A DNA stretch of 15,099 nt. Source: Chloroflexota bacterium. GTDB lineage: Bacteria > Chloroflexota > Anaerolineae > Anaerolineales > Anaerolineaceae. The notes below the pieces were generated by a model, which saw only the letters and a program-made list of their open reading frames with translations, made no database searches and was not told the DNA's origin. Of this stretch, positions 1 through 7,871 are shown piece by piece (the stretch's first letter is position 1; every line of letters begins with the position of its first letter). The stretch spans positions 1-15,099 of the forward strand of contig JAJUJY010000111.1 of assembly GCA_029265085.1 (NCBI GenBank), read 5' to 3'. The position numbers were made by a program, and so were the translations under genes.

Positions 1-1
1 G

Positions 2-3000
2 CCGGATAAGATGGAAAAATATGTCGCTGCGGGTTTGATGCCAACCTATAAAGAGCTGGTTATGGAAGGCGTCAAAGGCGAAAACGGCCTGGTGCAGGCC
101 TTCCCGCCCAATACGGGGGTCGGTTGGTATACCCTGGCTACTGGAACCTACCCAAGCGAACACGGCTCGACCAACAATACCTTCTTCCGCCAGGGAGATA
201 CGTTTAGCAATCGGACAGCGGCATTTAGCGACGGCGTGGTTCAGGCCGATACGCTGGCCAATGCTGCCGAGCGTGCCGGAAAGACGGTAGTGGCGGTGGA
301 ATGGGCTGGTGCGCGCAATTTCAGCCCGGCCTTACGCGGCCCGGTGGTGGATTACCGCACTTTCTATTCCAATCGCGGTATCGTCTTGAATTACGATATG
401 CCCGGACAGCCAGCCGGAGCCAATGCTTTTGGCGTGCAGTACCAGAAGAATACCCTGGCTGCTGCAATGGGCTGGACCAATGTGCCGATGTCTTACAGCC
501 CGGCGATGGAAACCAACTTTGACCTGGGTGGTTATGGTACATCAATTACCAATGATGTCTATGATCTCTATATCTATGACGCAACGGATGATGCGACGGT
601 CACCTATGATCATGTGCTGGTTGTGCCGAATGCCGATGCAAAAGACGGGGCAAAGTTTGTGGCCGACCTGGTGGTGGATGAATGGGCGAACATCAAAGTG
701 GTATTGGCCAGCCCGGCTGGAAAGACCGGCGGCTTCTATGTCAAATTGATGGAATTGGAACCCGACCTCTCGATGTTCCGCCTGTATTTCACCTCGGTTA
801 CCCGCACCAACGCATCCTTCAATGCCTTATGCGCTCCGGGTGTGGTTGGCTGTGCCGAGTCTTTGGCCTTTGAAGAATATCTGAATGCCAACTTCCCCTC
901 TTCCACCGCGGGAGATTATGCCCCGTTGGAAGGCGGAATCATTGATTCGGATACCTATGCCGAGCAGGGTCTGATGTGGAAAGAATCCGCCTACGCATAC
1001 CTGGATTACATCTTCAATGTATTGGAAGTGGATCCGGATTTGCTGCTGTTGGGTAACCCGACTACGGATGAATTCCAACACCAGTTCCTGGCGTTGACCG
1101 GTCCTGCCGAGGTGTACGGCGTACCGAATACGTATTATGACCCGCTGGCGGCTCCGGTCTATGAAGGCTATATTAAAGAAGCCTACATGGAAGCGGATGA
1201 GACCCTGGCCTTTGGCCGCGAATTGATGGGCGAGGCAACCGTCTTTGCTGCATCAGATCACGGTTTTGGGGTGCAGTGGCTGGCTGTCAATGCGGGCAAA
1301 GTGCTCTTTGATGCCGGTTTGATGGGTGCTGAGACGACTTCCAACTGCCGCTATGGCGGCGCGGCTGGCAGCGCCAAGGCCAAAGCCTGTGTTGCGGGCG
1401 GAACAGCTCAAATCTATATCAACAGCGCGGTTGTTCCGGCAGGCCAATATGAAGCAGTGCGCACCCAGATCATGGATGCTTTTATGAACCTGACGGATCC
1501 GGCCAATCCGGATGCTCAGGTAGTGCTCAAGATTTTGAAGAAGGAAGAACTGCGGGATGTGGACGGCTCCGATTCACTCCATCCCAACCGATCCGGTGAT
1601 GTGGTGGTGGTGCTCAAGCCGCCGTACCAGTTTGACGCAGCCACGGCTGGCCAGACGATTGCCTTCTCACAATTCTTTGGCCAGCATGGGTATCTGCCAG
1701 AAACCGTGGACCTGGAAAACGGCGTCAACATGCATGCCACCTTTGTGGCGGCTGGTCCCGGCATCCGCAAACAGGACCCGGTGTACGGCATCCGCGCGGT
1801 GGACCTGGCTCCGACCATCTCCTTCTTGATGGGCTTCCCCGGGCCGATTAACGCCCGCGGCAAGATCCTTTACAATCTGCTCCCGGCTCCAGGGCAGTAC
1901 AAGGAAGCGACAATTTTGACCCTGAGTGATTACCACGGGCAGTTGATCCCGCTTTCTCAAACAGCAGATACCATCGGACCAAGCTTCGCCATTGGCGGCG
2001 CAGCCTACTTGAAGCCCTGGTTTGACGTATACCGCGCAGAAGCCAAAGATGGTTCAATCACAGTGACCGCTGGTGATTCCGTTGGAGCGACTCCGCCCAT
2101 ATCCAACTTCTTTGGTGACAAGCCCACCATCGAAGCGTTGAATATGATGGGATTAACCTACGACACCTTAGGCAACCATAACTTTGACCGCGGATCAGAA
2201 TACCTGCGCTATGAGTTAATCCCGCTCTCCGACTTCAAATACCTGGCAGCTAATGTAGTTTACCCGATGACAGGCAAGACTCCGCCCGAGTGGATGCCTT
2301 CGGTTGTGCATAACTTTGACGGCTTCAAGCTGGGAATCATCGGTTACACATTGACCGAACTGCCTACCCTGATCTTCCCTGGCTACCTGGATCCATTTGT
2401 CATCACGGACCCGGTTACCGCGGTGAACGAACAGGTGATGAAGATCCAGTCGAAGGGTAAAGTCAATGCGATTATTGCGGTTGGCCATATTGGCGCAGAT
2501 CCAACCTCCAGCACGCTGACCAGCCCGGCGGATCCGCTGCTGAGTTTTGCCGACCAATTGAATGGTGTGGCCGCGGTGGTTGGCGGGCATACGCACTACC
2601 AGACGATTGGTACTGCCCCCAACGGCACGCTGATTGTCGAAAATGTCAATGCGGGGGTGCGCTTCAGCCGCATCCGCGTGGTGGTGGATACCAATACCAA
2701 GCAGGTCATCTACACCACTGCGGACTATCATAAGCCGTGGAACATTGGTGTAACCCCTGATGCAGAAATTCAGATGATGATTAATGATCTGAATGCCGAA
2801 CTGGCGCCGATCTTCAGTACGGTGATTGGCCAATCGAACCGCTTTATCCCGCGCGCGGATGCCTGCGGACAGAGTGGCGGCCGCACCTGCGAATCGTTGA
2901 TCGGTAATCTGACCGCTGATGCAATGCGCAAGACCTACAACACCGACTTTGCGCTTACCAATGCCGGCGGGCTGCGGGCGGATCTGACCTGCCCGACTAC

Positions 3001-3505
3001 TGATATTGCTGGCGATTACTGCGCGGCTTATACACCGCCGCCCTATCCGATTACCCGCGGACAGGTGCTGGCGGTGCTGCCGTTTGGTAATGTGGCGGTG
3101 ACTGTGACGATCAATGGCGCGGAGTTGAAGGCCTTCCTGGAGAACGGTGTCTCAAGGATGCCGGCAGTGGATGGGCGCTTCCCGCAGGTTTCCGGGCTGT
3201 GCTTCACCTATGATATTGGACTGCTCGCCGGAAGCCGTGTAACAGGCGCAGTTCGCCAGGCAATGGACGGTTCCTGCACTGGCGCACCGGTTGATCTGAC
3301 GGCTGCCTCCACCTACACCCTCACTACCAATGACTTTGTTGGTTATGGCGGGGATGGCTACCCCAATGTGGCGGCACGGATGACGACCCAGAATATCCTC
3401 GACCAGGTGTTGGCTGATTACATTACCACAAACACACCTTTGGCTCCGACCATTCAAGGCCGGATCGTTTGTGTTGGGGCAACCTGCCCGGTGGTCGTGC
3501 CGTAA
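2..3505 (+). CDS. Secreted phosphodiesterase/nucleotide pyrophosphatase fused to 5'-nucleotidase (5' end missing)
   Basis: The frame is open from base 2 and reads PDKMEKYV, which fits the end of the usual DGxRPD metal-binding motif. The real start, and presumably a signal peptide, therefore lie upstream of the window. Numbering from the ATG at 11, residues 1-620 are an alkaline-phosphatase-superfamily type I phosphodiesterase/NPP domain: candidate nucleophile T35 ([12 protein letters not shown]), metal ligands D353/H357 (TTDEFQH), D416/H417 (SDHG) and H559 (QHGYLPE). Residues about 633-900 are a calcineurin-like metallophosphatase of the UshA/5'-nucleotidase family: SDYHG (D640, H642), GDSVG, GNHNFD, VGHIG and GGHTHY. 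The rest is the 5'-nucleotidase C-terminal substrate-binding domain ([28 protein letters not shown]). No C-terminal anchor is visible. Families of this kind act outside the membrane; the first domain would release nucleoside monophosphates and the second would remove the 5'-phosphate. Substrate specificity is not visible. The gene ends just before a strong terminator. Confidence 0.9.
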   Translation, partial: PDKMEKYVAAGLMPTYKELVMEGVKGENGLVQAFPPNTGVGWYTLATGTYPSEHGSTNNTFFRQGDTFSNRTAAFSDGVVQADTLANAAERAGKTVVAVEWAGARNFSPALRGPVVDYRTFYSNRGIVLNYDMPGQPAGANAFGVQYQKNTLAAAMGWTNVPMSYSPAMETNFDLGGYGTSITNDVYDLYIYDATDDATVTYDHVLVVPNADAKDGAKFVADLVVDEWANIKVVLASPAGKTGGFYVKLMELEPDLSMFRLYFTSVTRTNASFNALCAPGVVGCAESLAFEEYLNANFPSSTAGDYAPLEGGIIDSDTYAEQGLMWKESAYAYLDYIFNVLEVDPDLLLLGNPTTDEFQHQFLALTGPAEVYGVPNTYYDPLAAPVYEGYIKEAYMEADETLAFGRELMGEATVFAASDHGFGVQWLAVNAGKVLFDAGLMGAETTSNCRYGGAAGSAKAKACVAGGTAQIYINSAVVPAGQYEAVRTQIMDAFMNLTDPANPDAQVVLKILKKEELRDVDGSDSLHPNRSGDVVVVLKPPYQFDAATAGQTIAFSQFFGQHGYLPETVDLENGVNMHATFVAAGPGIRKQDPVYGIRAVDLAPTISFLMGFPGPINARGKILYNLLPAPGQYKEATILTLSDYHGQLIPLSQTADTIGPSFAIGGAAYLKPWFDVYRAEAKDGSITVTAGDSVGATPPISNFFGDKPTIEALNMMGLTYDTLGNHNFDRGSEYLRYELIPLSDFKYLAANVVYPMTGKTPPEWMPSVVHNFDGFKLGIIGYTLTELPTLIFPGYLDPFVITDPVTAVNEQVMKIQSKGKVNAIIAVGHIGADPTSSTLTSPADPLLSFADQLNGVAAVVGGHTHYQTIGTAPNGTLIVENVNAGVRFSRIRVVVDTNTKQVIYTTADYHKPWNIGVTPDAEIQMMINDLNAELAPIFSTVIGQSNRFIPRADACGQSGGRTCESLIGNLTADAMRKTYNTDFALTNAGGLRADLTCPTTDIAGDYCAAYTPPPYPITRGQVLAVLPFGNVAVTVTINGAELKAFLENGVSRMPAVDGRFPQVSGLCFTYDIGLLAGSRVTGAVRQAMDGSCTGAPVDLTAASTYTLTTNDFVGYGGDGYPNVAARMTTQNILDQVLADYITTNTPLAPTIQGRIVCVGATCPVVVP

Positions 3506-3537
3506 ATCCAATTTCTGTTTCGTTTCGTCTCAAATCA

Positions 3538-3574
3538 AACCTGTGAGGTCTGCAAGGCCTCACAGGTGTTTTTT
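3538..3574 (+). terminator. Intrinsic terminator after the phosphatase gene (palindrome copy 1)
   Basis: The 13-bp arms at 3539-3551 and 3555-3567 (one G-T wobble) enclose a GCA loop, and six T follow at 3569-3574. It lies 34 bases after the stop codon. The opposite strand has a weaker T-rich tail, so it may also stop transcription from the convergent membrane-protein operon. The same palindrome occurs at 5819-5851 and 14128-14160. Confidence 0.8.
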
Positions 3575-3606
3575 GAAAATATTTAACGACTGGTGAAAGG
3601 GGATTT

Positions 3607-4422
3607 TTATCCGGCTGTTGCCGTTATTTTCATTCCCAAATTGCGCAGGTAGATTACAAAGAATACCGCTGAGATGATCGAGAATCCGGCATAGGTGAGC
3701 AGCATGGGCATGGGTTCTGTGGCCTGGCCTAATTGCGGGGCGATTACGTTTGCCAGGACCAGGTTGGCGGTGGTGCTGAAGCCTTTGATTAATAATGGGC
3801 CGGTCATCACCGCGGCCCACGCCTTTTTGCGCAGCAGGCCAATGGCGGTGACTGTAAGCAAGGGGAAGGCGAAGGTCAAATCCATGACAAATACTGAAGA
3901 GGTAGTGGTAGGGGTACCCTGAATGGCAGCTGGGATGAGCATCATCAACCATGCGCTGCCCAAAATGGCGACATTTACCAGGAACAAAGCGGCAATCCAT
4001 TTGCCCGGCAGGCGGTTTAATTGCGCAGCGGCAATTTCAACAAAGCTGATTTTGAGACTGACCAGCACCAACCCAAAGCCGCACAGGCTCATAATAGCCA
4101 GGTACAACGGGTACAGAGGGGTGTAGATCATCCCTACCCCGTAAAAACCATAGCTGTAAAAATAAAGGGCTAACATTCCGATCCATACCGCTTGCCCGCA
4201 GAGCGAACCACGCGATCCGGCAAAAAGCGCCCAGATCAATGCCGGTACGCCCAGCAGAGAAAATATATCTTGGGAGTACGTGCCAGCCCACAAGATTGGA
4301 TCTTCCACCGCGTAAAAGTTGGGAATCAGCAAACCGGCCAGGGTGCAGATGAGCACCAAAACAGCAACGATTATAGAGAGAATTTTGGGTGTGTTAAACA
4401 GATTGGTTGGTTTCATGTTCAT
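3607..4422 (-). CDS. Multipass integral membrane protein, unknown function
   Basis: This encodes 271 residues, mostly hydrophobic. About seven or eight membrane segments are visible, near residues 13-35, 52-68, 75-95, 99-121, 143-165, 178-197, 200-222 and 237-258. No catalytic or transporter signature is recognised. The ATG at 4422 has a weak purine-rich upstream stretch (GAAAGAAAG); a second ATG two codons later is equally possible. It starts 14 bases after the stop of the flavodoxin gene and is the last gene of the TetR-flavodoxin-membrane protein run, so it is probably co-transcribed and perhaps translationally coupled. A redox or transport role tied to the flavodoxin would be a guess from context only. 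Confidence 0.8.
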   Translation of the reverse strand: MNMKPTNLFNTPKILSIIVAVLVLICTLAGLLIPNFYAVEDPILWAGTYSQDIFSLLGVPALIWALFAGSRGSLCGQAVWIGMLALYFYSYGFYGVGMIYTPLYPLYLAIMSLCGFGLVLVSLKISFVEIAAAQLNRLPGKWIAALFLVNVAILGSAWLMMLIPAAIQGTPTTTSSVFVMDLTFAFPLLTVTAIGLLRKKAWAAVMTGPLLIKGFSTTANLVLANVIAPQLGQATEPMPMLLTYAGFSIISAVFFVIYLRNLGMKITATAG

Positions 4423-4436
4423 CTTTCTTTCATACC

Positions 4437-4937
4437 TTATCCAGGAAATATGGAATTAGCCCAGGTACGGATTACATCCCAGCTGCGAAAATCGCCTTGC
4501 GGGCTTTTTACAGCTTTCAGAATCATCCGGTCGATCAGGCCAAGCCGGTTTGCATCAATGCAGCCGGCAAAAAAGCCCTCAAACTTTGGCATCACCAGCA
4601 TCCGAACGGTATCCAGATAGGCGAGGCGGGCTGTCCGGCTGGCCGGATCATCGCTAAGGTTGTTCCCGTGGACACTGAAGAAGGCGGTTGGCATGTTGTT
4701 CAGGGTATCTGCATGGCTTTTGACGAAGTTGAGAGCTTCGGGCAGCCACTGACCCATGCGTACAGCACTGCCTACGATGATTGCATCATAAACGGTCAAA
4801 TCGCGTACCTCTTTTACGGGCAGGAGTGTGACAGAACTGCCGCGGAGGGAGTTTTGCGCAGCAATTTCACCAGCGATTTCTTCGGTTGACCCGGCGCGGG
4901 TGGCAAATGTGATCAATAATTTTCCAATCATTTCCAT
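4437..4937 (-). CDS. Flavodoxin-domain protein, HemG (menaquinone-dependent protoporphyrinogen oxidase)-like
   Basis: This is a 166-residue single-domain protein, close to the usual length of HemG. The FMN phosphate-binding loop is TFATRAGSTEEIA (about residues 10-22). It is followed by YDAIIVGSAVRMGQW, NMPTAFFSVHGNNL and a C-terminal KSPQGDFRSWDVIRTWAN, all of which match the layout of HemG and related flavodoxin_5 proteins. HemG oxidises protoporphyrinogen IX with quinone, but many homologues beside TetR genes have no proven heme role. The call is therefore HemG-like, not HemG. Two starts are possible: ATG 4937 sits almost on the GGAG Shine-Dalgarno sequence, while ATG 4931 has it 8 bases upstream and is better spaced. 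Its promoter region carries a TetR-type palindrome at 4971-4989. No haem-synthesis gene is nearby. Confidence 0.85.
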   Translation of the reverse strand: MEMIGKLLITFATRAGSTEEIAGEIAAQNSLRGSSVTLLPVKEVRDLTVYDAIIVGSAVRMGQWLPEALNFVKSHADTLNNMPTAFFSVHGNNLSDDPASRTARLAYLDTVRMLVMPKFEGFFAGCIDANRLGLIDRMILKAVKSPQGDFRSWDVIRTWANSIFPG

Positions 4938-4970
4938 TTCTCCATGACGTGTTGGTAAACATATCTCGAT

Positions 4971-4989
4971 AAGTGAATGGTGTTCACTT
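4971..4989. promoter_or_regulatory. TetR-type operator between the regulator and flavodoxin genes
   Basis: This is a perfect 7-bp inverted repeat, AAGTGAA and TTCACTT, around TGGTG. It lies 34 bases upstream of the flavodoxin start. It shares AAGTGAA, GTGT and ACTT, in the same spacing, with the palindrome on the TetR promoter. It is probably a second binding site for the same regulator, acting on an internal promoter or as a read-through block. Confidence 0.6.
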
Positions 4990-5005
4990 TGAATTAAAAA
5001 AATTT

Positions 5006-5608
5006 CTACGGGTTCTGAAAGCTGTTGATGAAGGTTTGCAATATCTGATCTGCAACAGGATTAAATTCTTCCTGTGCCGAATGTAGCAGCCCCAGTTTAA
5101 GCATGGCAATACCGTGAACGGTCACCCAGGCCTGCATTCCGAGCAGGTCCGGAGTGTATCCGGGGGGCAGGCGGAAAACTCCCTGGTCAATTCCGTCTTG
5201 AATGATTTGCGGCAGGCCGGTAAATTTGGGATCATTGAAAATTGCCTGGATGCTTTCGGGGGGCAGGTCGCGGGTGGTGAAAAGAAGCAGGTAATGCTCC
5301 GGGTACAGCTCGGCAAAACGCAGGTAGGCGCGCCCGGAGGCCAACAGTTTATCGGCGGGAGACTCTGCCTGGTTGATCGCTTCGACCTGCATTGCAGAAC
5401 TCAGCGCAATGCCTTCTTCGCGGATGGCCTGGAGGATTGCTTCTTTGCTGTCGTAATATTTGTAGATGGCCGAAGGAGAGTAGTCGATCTCTTTGGCAAG
5501 AGTGCGCATAGATAAGCCCTGCATCCCCTGGCTGACCAGGATATTGCGGGCGGTATCCAGGATTTTTTGTTTGGTGAGATCGTGCCTTCTTTCGCGCGGG
5601 GTAACCAT
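5006..5608 (-). CDS. TetR/AcrR-family transcriptional regulator
   Basis: This encodes 200 residues, a typical length for the family. The N-terminal DNA-binding domain is clear: TKQKILDTARNILVSQGMQG, then the helix-turn-helix LSMRTLAKEIDYSPSAIYKYY (about residues 32-52) and DSKEAILQAI. The C-terminal part (YPEHYLLLF and AWVTVHGIAMLKLGLL) resembles the WHG-type TetR ligand domain. The ATG at 5608 has GAGAG upstream. It is the first gene of the operon with the flavodoxin (68-bp gap) and the membrane protein. A consensus promoter with an overlapping palindrome immediately upstream indicates autorepression. The ligand cannot be read from the sequence. Confidence 0.93.
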   Translation of the reverse strand: MVTPRERRHDLTKQKILDTARNILVSQGMQGLSMRTLAKEIDYSPSAIYKYYDSKEAILQAIREEGIALSSAMQVEAINQAESPADKLLASGRAYLRFAELYPEHYLLLFTTRDLPPESIQAIFNDPKFTGLPQIIQDGIDQGVFRLPPGYTPDLLGMQAWVTVHGIAMLKLGLLHSAQEEFNPVADQILQTFINSFQNP

Positions 5609-5622
5609 GATGATTGTCTCTC

Positions 5623-5647
5623 AATAAGTGAACAGTGTAAACTTATT
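5623..5647. promoter_or_regulatory. TetR-type operator overlapping the TetR promoter -10
   Basis: The 25-bp imperfect palindrome has arms AATAAGT and ACTTATT and a paired core ACAGTGT. The right arm overlaps the -10 box by three bases, so a bound repressor would cover the start of transcription. It matches the operator at 4971-4989 in half-site and spacing. Confidence 0.65.
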
Positions 5648-5672
5648 ATACGGTGTTCTGGAAGATTGTCAA
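5645..5672 (-). promoter_or_regulatory. Consensus sigma70 promoter of the TetR operon
   Basis: Read on the minus strand, TTGACA (5667-5672) and TATAAT (5645-5650) are both perfect matches and are separated by 16 bp. The TetR start codon is about 37 bases downstream of the -10 box. Confidence 0.8.
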
Positions 5673-5701
5673 GAGGGAAATTGTGGGAAGTGGGAATAGC
5701 A

Positions 5702-5858
5702 GCCCCCCTTTGGTTCCCCCCATTTACGGATATGTGGGTTGGAGGATGGAGGGGGTATCCGGAAATGGGGGGAAATTGGTCAATGATTTGACGAGCGGAG
5801 GCGAGGTTACCTTAAATCAAACCTGTGAGGTCTGCAAAACCTCACAGGTTTTCTTCTA
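5702..5858. repeat. Dispersed repeat module, single-unit copy
   Basis: The first 29 bases (5702-5730) are identical to 13494-13522. One 74-bp-type unit follows, then TCAATGATTTGACGAGCGGA, then the palindrome at 5819-5851 and TTCTTCTA, all shared with the right end of the array at 14168. Within the unit, TTCCCCCCATTTACGGA (5714-5730) pairs with TCCGGAAATGGGGGGAA (5758-5774) with one mismatch, over a 27-base loop. No target duplication is evident at the edges. Confidence 0.8.
5819..5851 (+). terminator. Hairpin, palindrome copy 2 (terminator-like)
   Basis: The 13-bp perfect arms at 5819-5831 and 5839-5851 enclose loop CTGCAAA, followed by TCTTCT. It stands between two minus-strand genes, 52 bases beyond the stop of the lipoprotein gene, so on the minus strand it can terminate that gene. 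The T-rich tail is better on the plus strand, where no gene precedes it. Confidence 0.6.
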
Positions 5859-5902
5859 TAAAAATTCAGGTTGCGATTACATATATCTCCGTCACCGTCT
5901 TC

Positions 5903-6766
5903 TCACGGCATCCGGACCGGCACATCGGCTTGATCCACGCTCAGTGCGGAGGCAGAGAGCGGGATGCGCCAATCCTCGCTGAGCAAGTCTGTGAGGTCGC
6001 TCCAGGGGATGAGCACTTCCTGCGGACCGGCAGCATACGCGGCTACCTGGTATACATCAAAAATGATGGTTAATCCAGCGGGATTGATCACCCAGCGGGC
6101 AAAATTTTCTTCGCGTGCTGCAGCGCCGTCCGGGTTGTCCATCATGCCTGTCTTTTCCAGTTCACGCAGCGAGATTTGCGAAATGCGTTCCAAGTAATCG
6201 CTGCCAGGCTGGAACAGGTCAGCAAGCTCCAGCACACGATTGCTGCGCAGGTCAATATTCAATGTCAGCGTATAGGGGAAGGGGTGGGCGGCACCGGCAT
6301 AGTAGGAGGAAATATTGAAACGCACTGAGACCAGTGCATCGGTGGCGCTTTGCACCGAATAGCCGGTGAGAAACGTGCTGTCCAGGGCTGCCAGTTCAGC
6401 GGGGGGCGGGTTTTGCGTCAGAGTCTGCTTGAAGACAGCCAGGTCATCAAAGAGCAGGCGCTCCACAGCAGAATCGAACGCCAGGGTGCGTTCATCAACT
6501 GCCTCGCTGGCCAGGGCTGGGAATTGTGCAAAAACCACCAGGCGCGGGTCCGCCTGGCTTTCTTGCAACTGCCGGGTTTCGATGCGCAGCGCAGGGGGGG
6601 CAGCGGTAGGCGCGAGAGCAGTCGGTGAGGCGGGCAGGCTGGGGGTGAGGGTGATTTCTTCAACGGGTTTTTGCCCGCCAACGGGGGCGATTAGGGCACA
6701 GGCACCAATGCCCCAGGCGCCTAAAAGAGCAATCCAAAAAACCAAAGACAACTGGTTACGAGTCAT
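5903..6766 (-). CDS. Predicted lipoprotein with DUF3298-like (RsiV-type) C-terminal domain
   Basis: This encodes 287 residues from the ATG at 6766. The frame extends upstream to 6826, but the start at 6766 is the one that begins a signal peptide: MTRNQLSLVFWIALLGAWGI, then a lipobox-like IGAC. A Thr/Pro/Ala-rich linker follows (about residues 35-60). The C-terminal half has VRFNISSYYAGAAHPFPYT, LNIDLRSNRVLELADLF, INPAGLTIIFDVYQVAAYAAGP and VLIPWSDLTDLL, the hallmark pattern of DUF3298, found in RsiV-type and PdaC-type extracytoplasmic proteins. It would be exported and tethered to the outer face of the membrane. No catalytic role is evident. The Shine-Dalgarno sequence is weak (GGAT). It is a single-gene unit ending near a hairpin. 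Confidence 0.82.
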   Translation of the reverse strand: MTRNQLSLVFWIALLGAWGIGACALIAPVGGQKPVEEITLTPSLPASPTALAPTAAPPALRIETRQLQESQADPRLVVFAQFPALASEAVDERTLAFDSAVERLLFDDLAVFKQTLTQNPPPAELAALDSTFLTGYSVQSATDALVSVRFNISSYYAGAAHPFPYTLTLNIDLRSNRVLELADLFQPGSDYLERISQISLRELEKTGMMDNPDGAAAREENFARWVINPAGLTIIFDVYQVAAYAAGPQEVLIPWSDLTDLLSEDWRIPLSASALSVDQADVPVRMP

Positions 6767-6789
6767 ATCGATCCATGTAAAGGCAAAAT

Positions 6790-6809
6790 CGCACCGGCAG
6801 ACCGGTGCG
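6790..6809. other. Perfect 8-bp hairpin in the leader of the lipoprotein gene
   Basis: CGCACCGG (6790-6797), loop CAGA, CCGGTGCG (6802-6809). On the minus strand it is followed by ATTTTGCC and lies 24 bases upstream of the lipoprotein start. It may be an attenuator, an RNA stabiliser or an operator. It also argues that the region upstream of 6766 is untranslated. Confidence 0.5.
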
Positions 6810-6826
6810 GAGAGGTATTTTACCAT

Positions 6827-7048
6827 AATCAGGTTGGAAGAGAAGGGTAAAGCCCGTGTTCATCCGCTCGCTGGAGTGATTGGCAGGGCAAGCCGGGTGC
6901 AATACGAAGTTTAGCTGTTTTCTGTGTGAGATCACAGGCAAAATCGCCGCCCATCTTGCCCCGGAATGGTTCCCCATTTTCAAAATTGAGCCGGCTCAAG
7001 CACTTTTCATATTCGGCTCACCCTGATAGCTGTTTTAAAATCCGCGCT
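6827..7048. other. Intergenic region without a supported gene
   Basis: No coding frame here looks genuine. It holds a perfect 14-bp palindrome, TTGAGCCGGCTCAA (6986-6999), of unknown role, and a short CTGTG/CACAG repeat at 6922-6937. The regulatory dyads of the next gene begin at 7049. Confidence 0.5.
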
Positions 7049-7092
7049 TAATGTAATCTTGAATTTACATTATGTATGGTGTAACATACATA
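7049..7092. promoter_or_regulatory. Two helically phased operator-like dyads upstream of the membrane protein/XRE pair
   Basis: TAATGTAA and TTACATTA (7049-7072, 8-bp spacer) and TATGTATG and CATACATA (7071-7092, 6-bp spacer) are both perfect. Their centres are 21 bp apart, two helical turns, on the same face of the DNA. They cover the promoter, so the XRE regulator encoded downstream is the obvious candidate to bind here. Confidence 0.6.
7059..7087 (+). promoter_or_regulatory. Promoter of the membrane protein/XRE operon
   Basis: TTGAAT (7059-7064) and TAACAT (7082-7087) are separated by 17 bp. The -35 and -10 boxes fall inside the two dyads, so a protein bound there would exclude RNA polymerase. 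Confidence 0.55.
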
Positions 7093-7120
7093 TACAAATT
7101 TGAAACTAAGGAGAATTGCC

Positions 7121-7591
7121 ATGTCATTTCGCGAAAAAAGCGCCTGGTTCAGTCTGGTGTCGATTGTGGGGGTCTTTGTCCCCTACTTTATTATTGTCCT
7201 CCAGAATCCACAGGCATTCATTGGACTGTTTGCTGCGGCGGTAGTGGTTCTGGCGGTCCTGTTGGCTGGCTTCCACCTGGTCAATGCTGCTGCAACCGCT
7301 TCGATTCGAAAGCGCGGTGATATCCCTTTGGCGGACGAGCTGGATAAACTGATTGATCTGCGGGCTGCGCGTGTGGCTGGGCTGGTCCTGGTTTTTGTGG
7401 TGGTGACATGGTGCCTGGGCGCAGCGGTTGGAGCCGCTGGGTTGGATCTGTCAACTGCCTCCTCGCTCGTTTCGATTTCCGGGCTGCAGGCGCTGACTGC
7501 TGTTCACACGCTGTTTGCGGGGTTTGTGATTTCAAACCTTGTGTATTACGTCACTATCATTTTGGGCTACCGGAAGTTGATGTATGGGTAA
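7121..7591 (+). CDS. Small four-helix membrane protein paired with an XRE regulator
   Basis: This encodes 156 residues from ATG 7121, chosen because AAGGAG (7108-7113) sits 7 bases upstream; an in-frame ATG at 7100 has no such site. Four membrane segments are visible: FSLVSIVGVFVPYFIIVL, an Ala/Val/Leu-rich segment (about residues 35-58), VAGLVLVFVVVTWCLGAAVG, and LFAGFVISNLVYYVTIIL. A short charged loop, IRKRGDIPLADELDKLIDLR, lies between the second and third. The layout resembles the small DUF2178-like membrane proteins that are encoded beside YgzD-type regulators. The end overlaps the next gene by 8 bases, which implies translational coupling. The function is not known; a membrane signal passed to the regulator is a guess. 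Confidence 0.85.
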   Translation: MSFREKSAWFSLVSIVGVFVPYFIIVLQNPQAFIGLFAAAVVVLAVLLAGFHLVNAAATASIRKRGDIPLADELDKLIDLRAARVAGLVLVFVVVTWCLGAAVGAAGLDLSTASSLVSISGLQALTAVHTLFAGFVISNLVYYVTIILGYRKLMYG

Positions 7592-7829
7592 AACAAATTT
7601 CGTAATCCGCAATCGCATCCGTGAACTCCGGTTTCACGCGGGTGAGATGACCCAACAAGCGTTAGCTGATGAAGTGGAAATCACCCGCCAGACGGTGATT
7701 GCGCTGGAGCAGGGAAGATACTATCCGTCACTGGAATTGGCTTTCCGAATTGCCAGGACATTTAACCTGCCGCTGGAGGAAGTGTTCCAGTTTGAAATCA
7801 GCCCATCGGATCGGGCTGCGCCGGAGTAG
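7584..7829 (+). CDS. XRE-family (YgzD-like) HTH transcriptional regulator
   Basis: This encodes 81 residues and is little more than one DNA-binding domain. IRNRIRELRFHAGEMTQQAL, the recognition segment ITRQTVIALEQGRYYPSLEL and AFRIARTFNLPLEEVFQFE form the five-helix Cro/C1-type fold, and the compact size matches the YgzD-like group. The ATG at 7584 lies within the last codons of the membrane-protein gene, with GGAAG 7 bases upstream. It probably controls its own operon through the dyads at 7049-7092. A hairpin followed by T residues overlaps its 3' end. Confidence 0.93.
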   Translation: MGKTNFVIRNRIRELRFHAGEMTQQALADEVEITRQTVIALEQGRYYPSLELAFRIARTFNLPLEEVFQFEISPSDRAAPE

Positions 7830-7842
7830 TCCGATCGTTTTT
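7809..7842 (+). terminator. Terminator overlapping the end of the XRE gene
   Basis: GATCGG (7809-7814) pairs with CCGATC (7831-7836) across a 16-base loop. GTTTTTAAAA follows immediately. The stem is short but well placed 3' of the operon. Confidence 0.5.
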
Positions 7843-7871
7843 AAAATCCCCACCAATGCTCTTCGGTCTTT

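Noticed and set aside
2216..2833. 205-codon frame opposite the phosphatase gene
   Set aside because: It lies wholly antisense to the 5'-nucleotidase domain, which has clear catalytic motifs. The frame has no family likeness.
5702..5858. Classical MITE or insertion sequence
   Set aside because: No target-site duplication was found at either copy and no transposase is present; the inverted arms are internal to the unit, not at the outer ends.
6366..6914. 182-codon plus-strand frame across the DUF3298-type lipoprotein
   Set aside because: It is antisense to a recognised domain, rich in Arg/Ser/Gly as shadow frames are, and has no ribosome binding site.
6922..6937. CRP-like site
   Set aside because: The half-sites CTGTG and CACAG are too close together for the CRP spacing, and no promoter is placed to use it.
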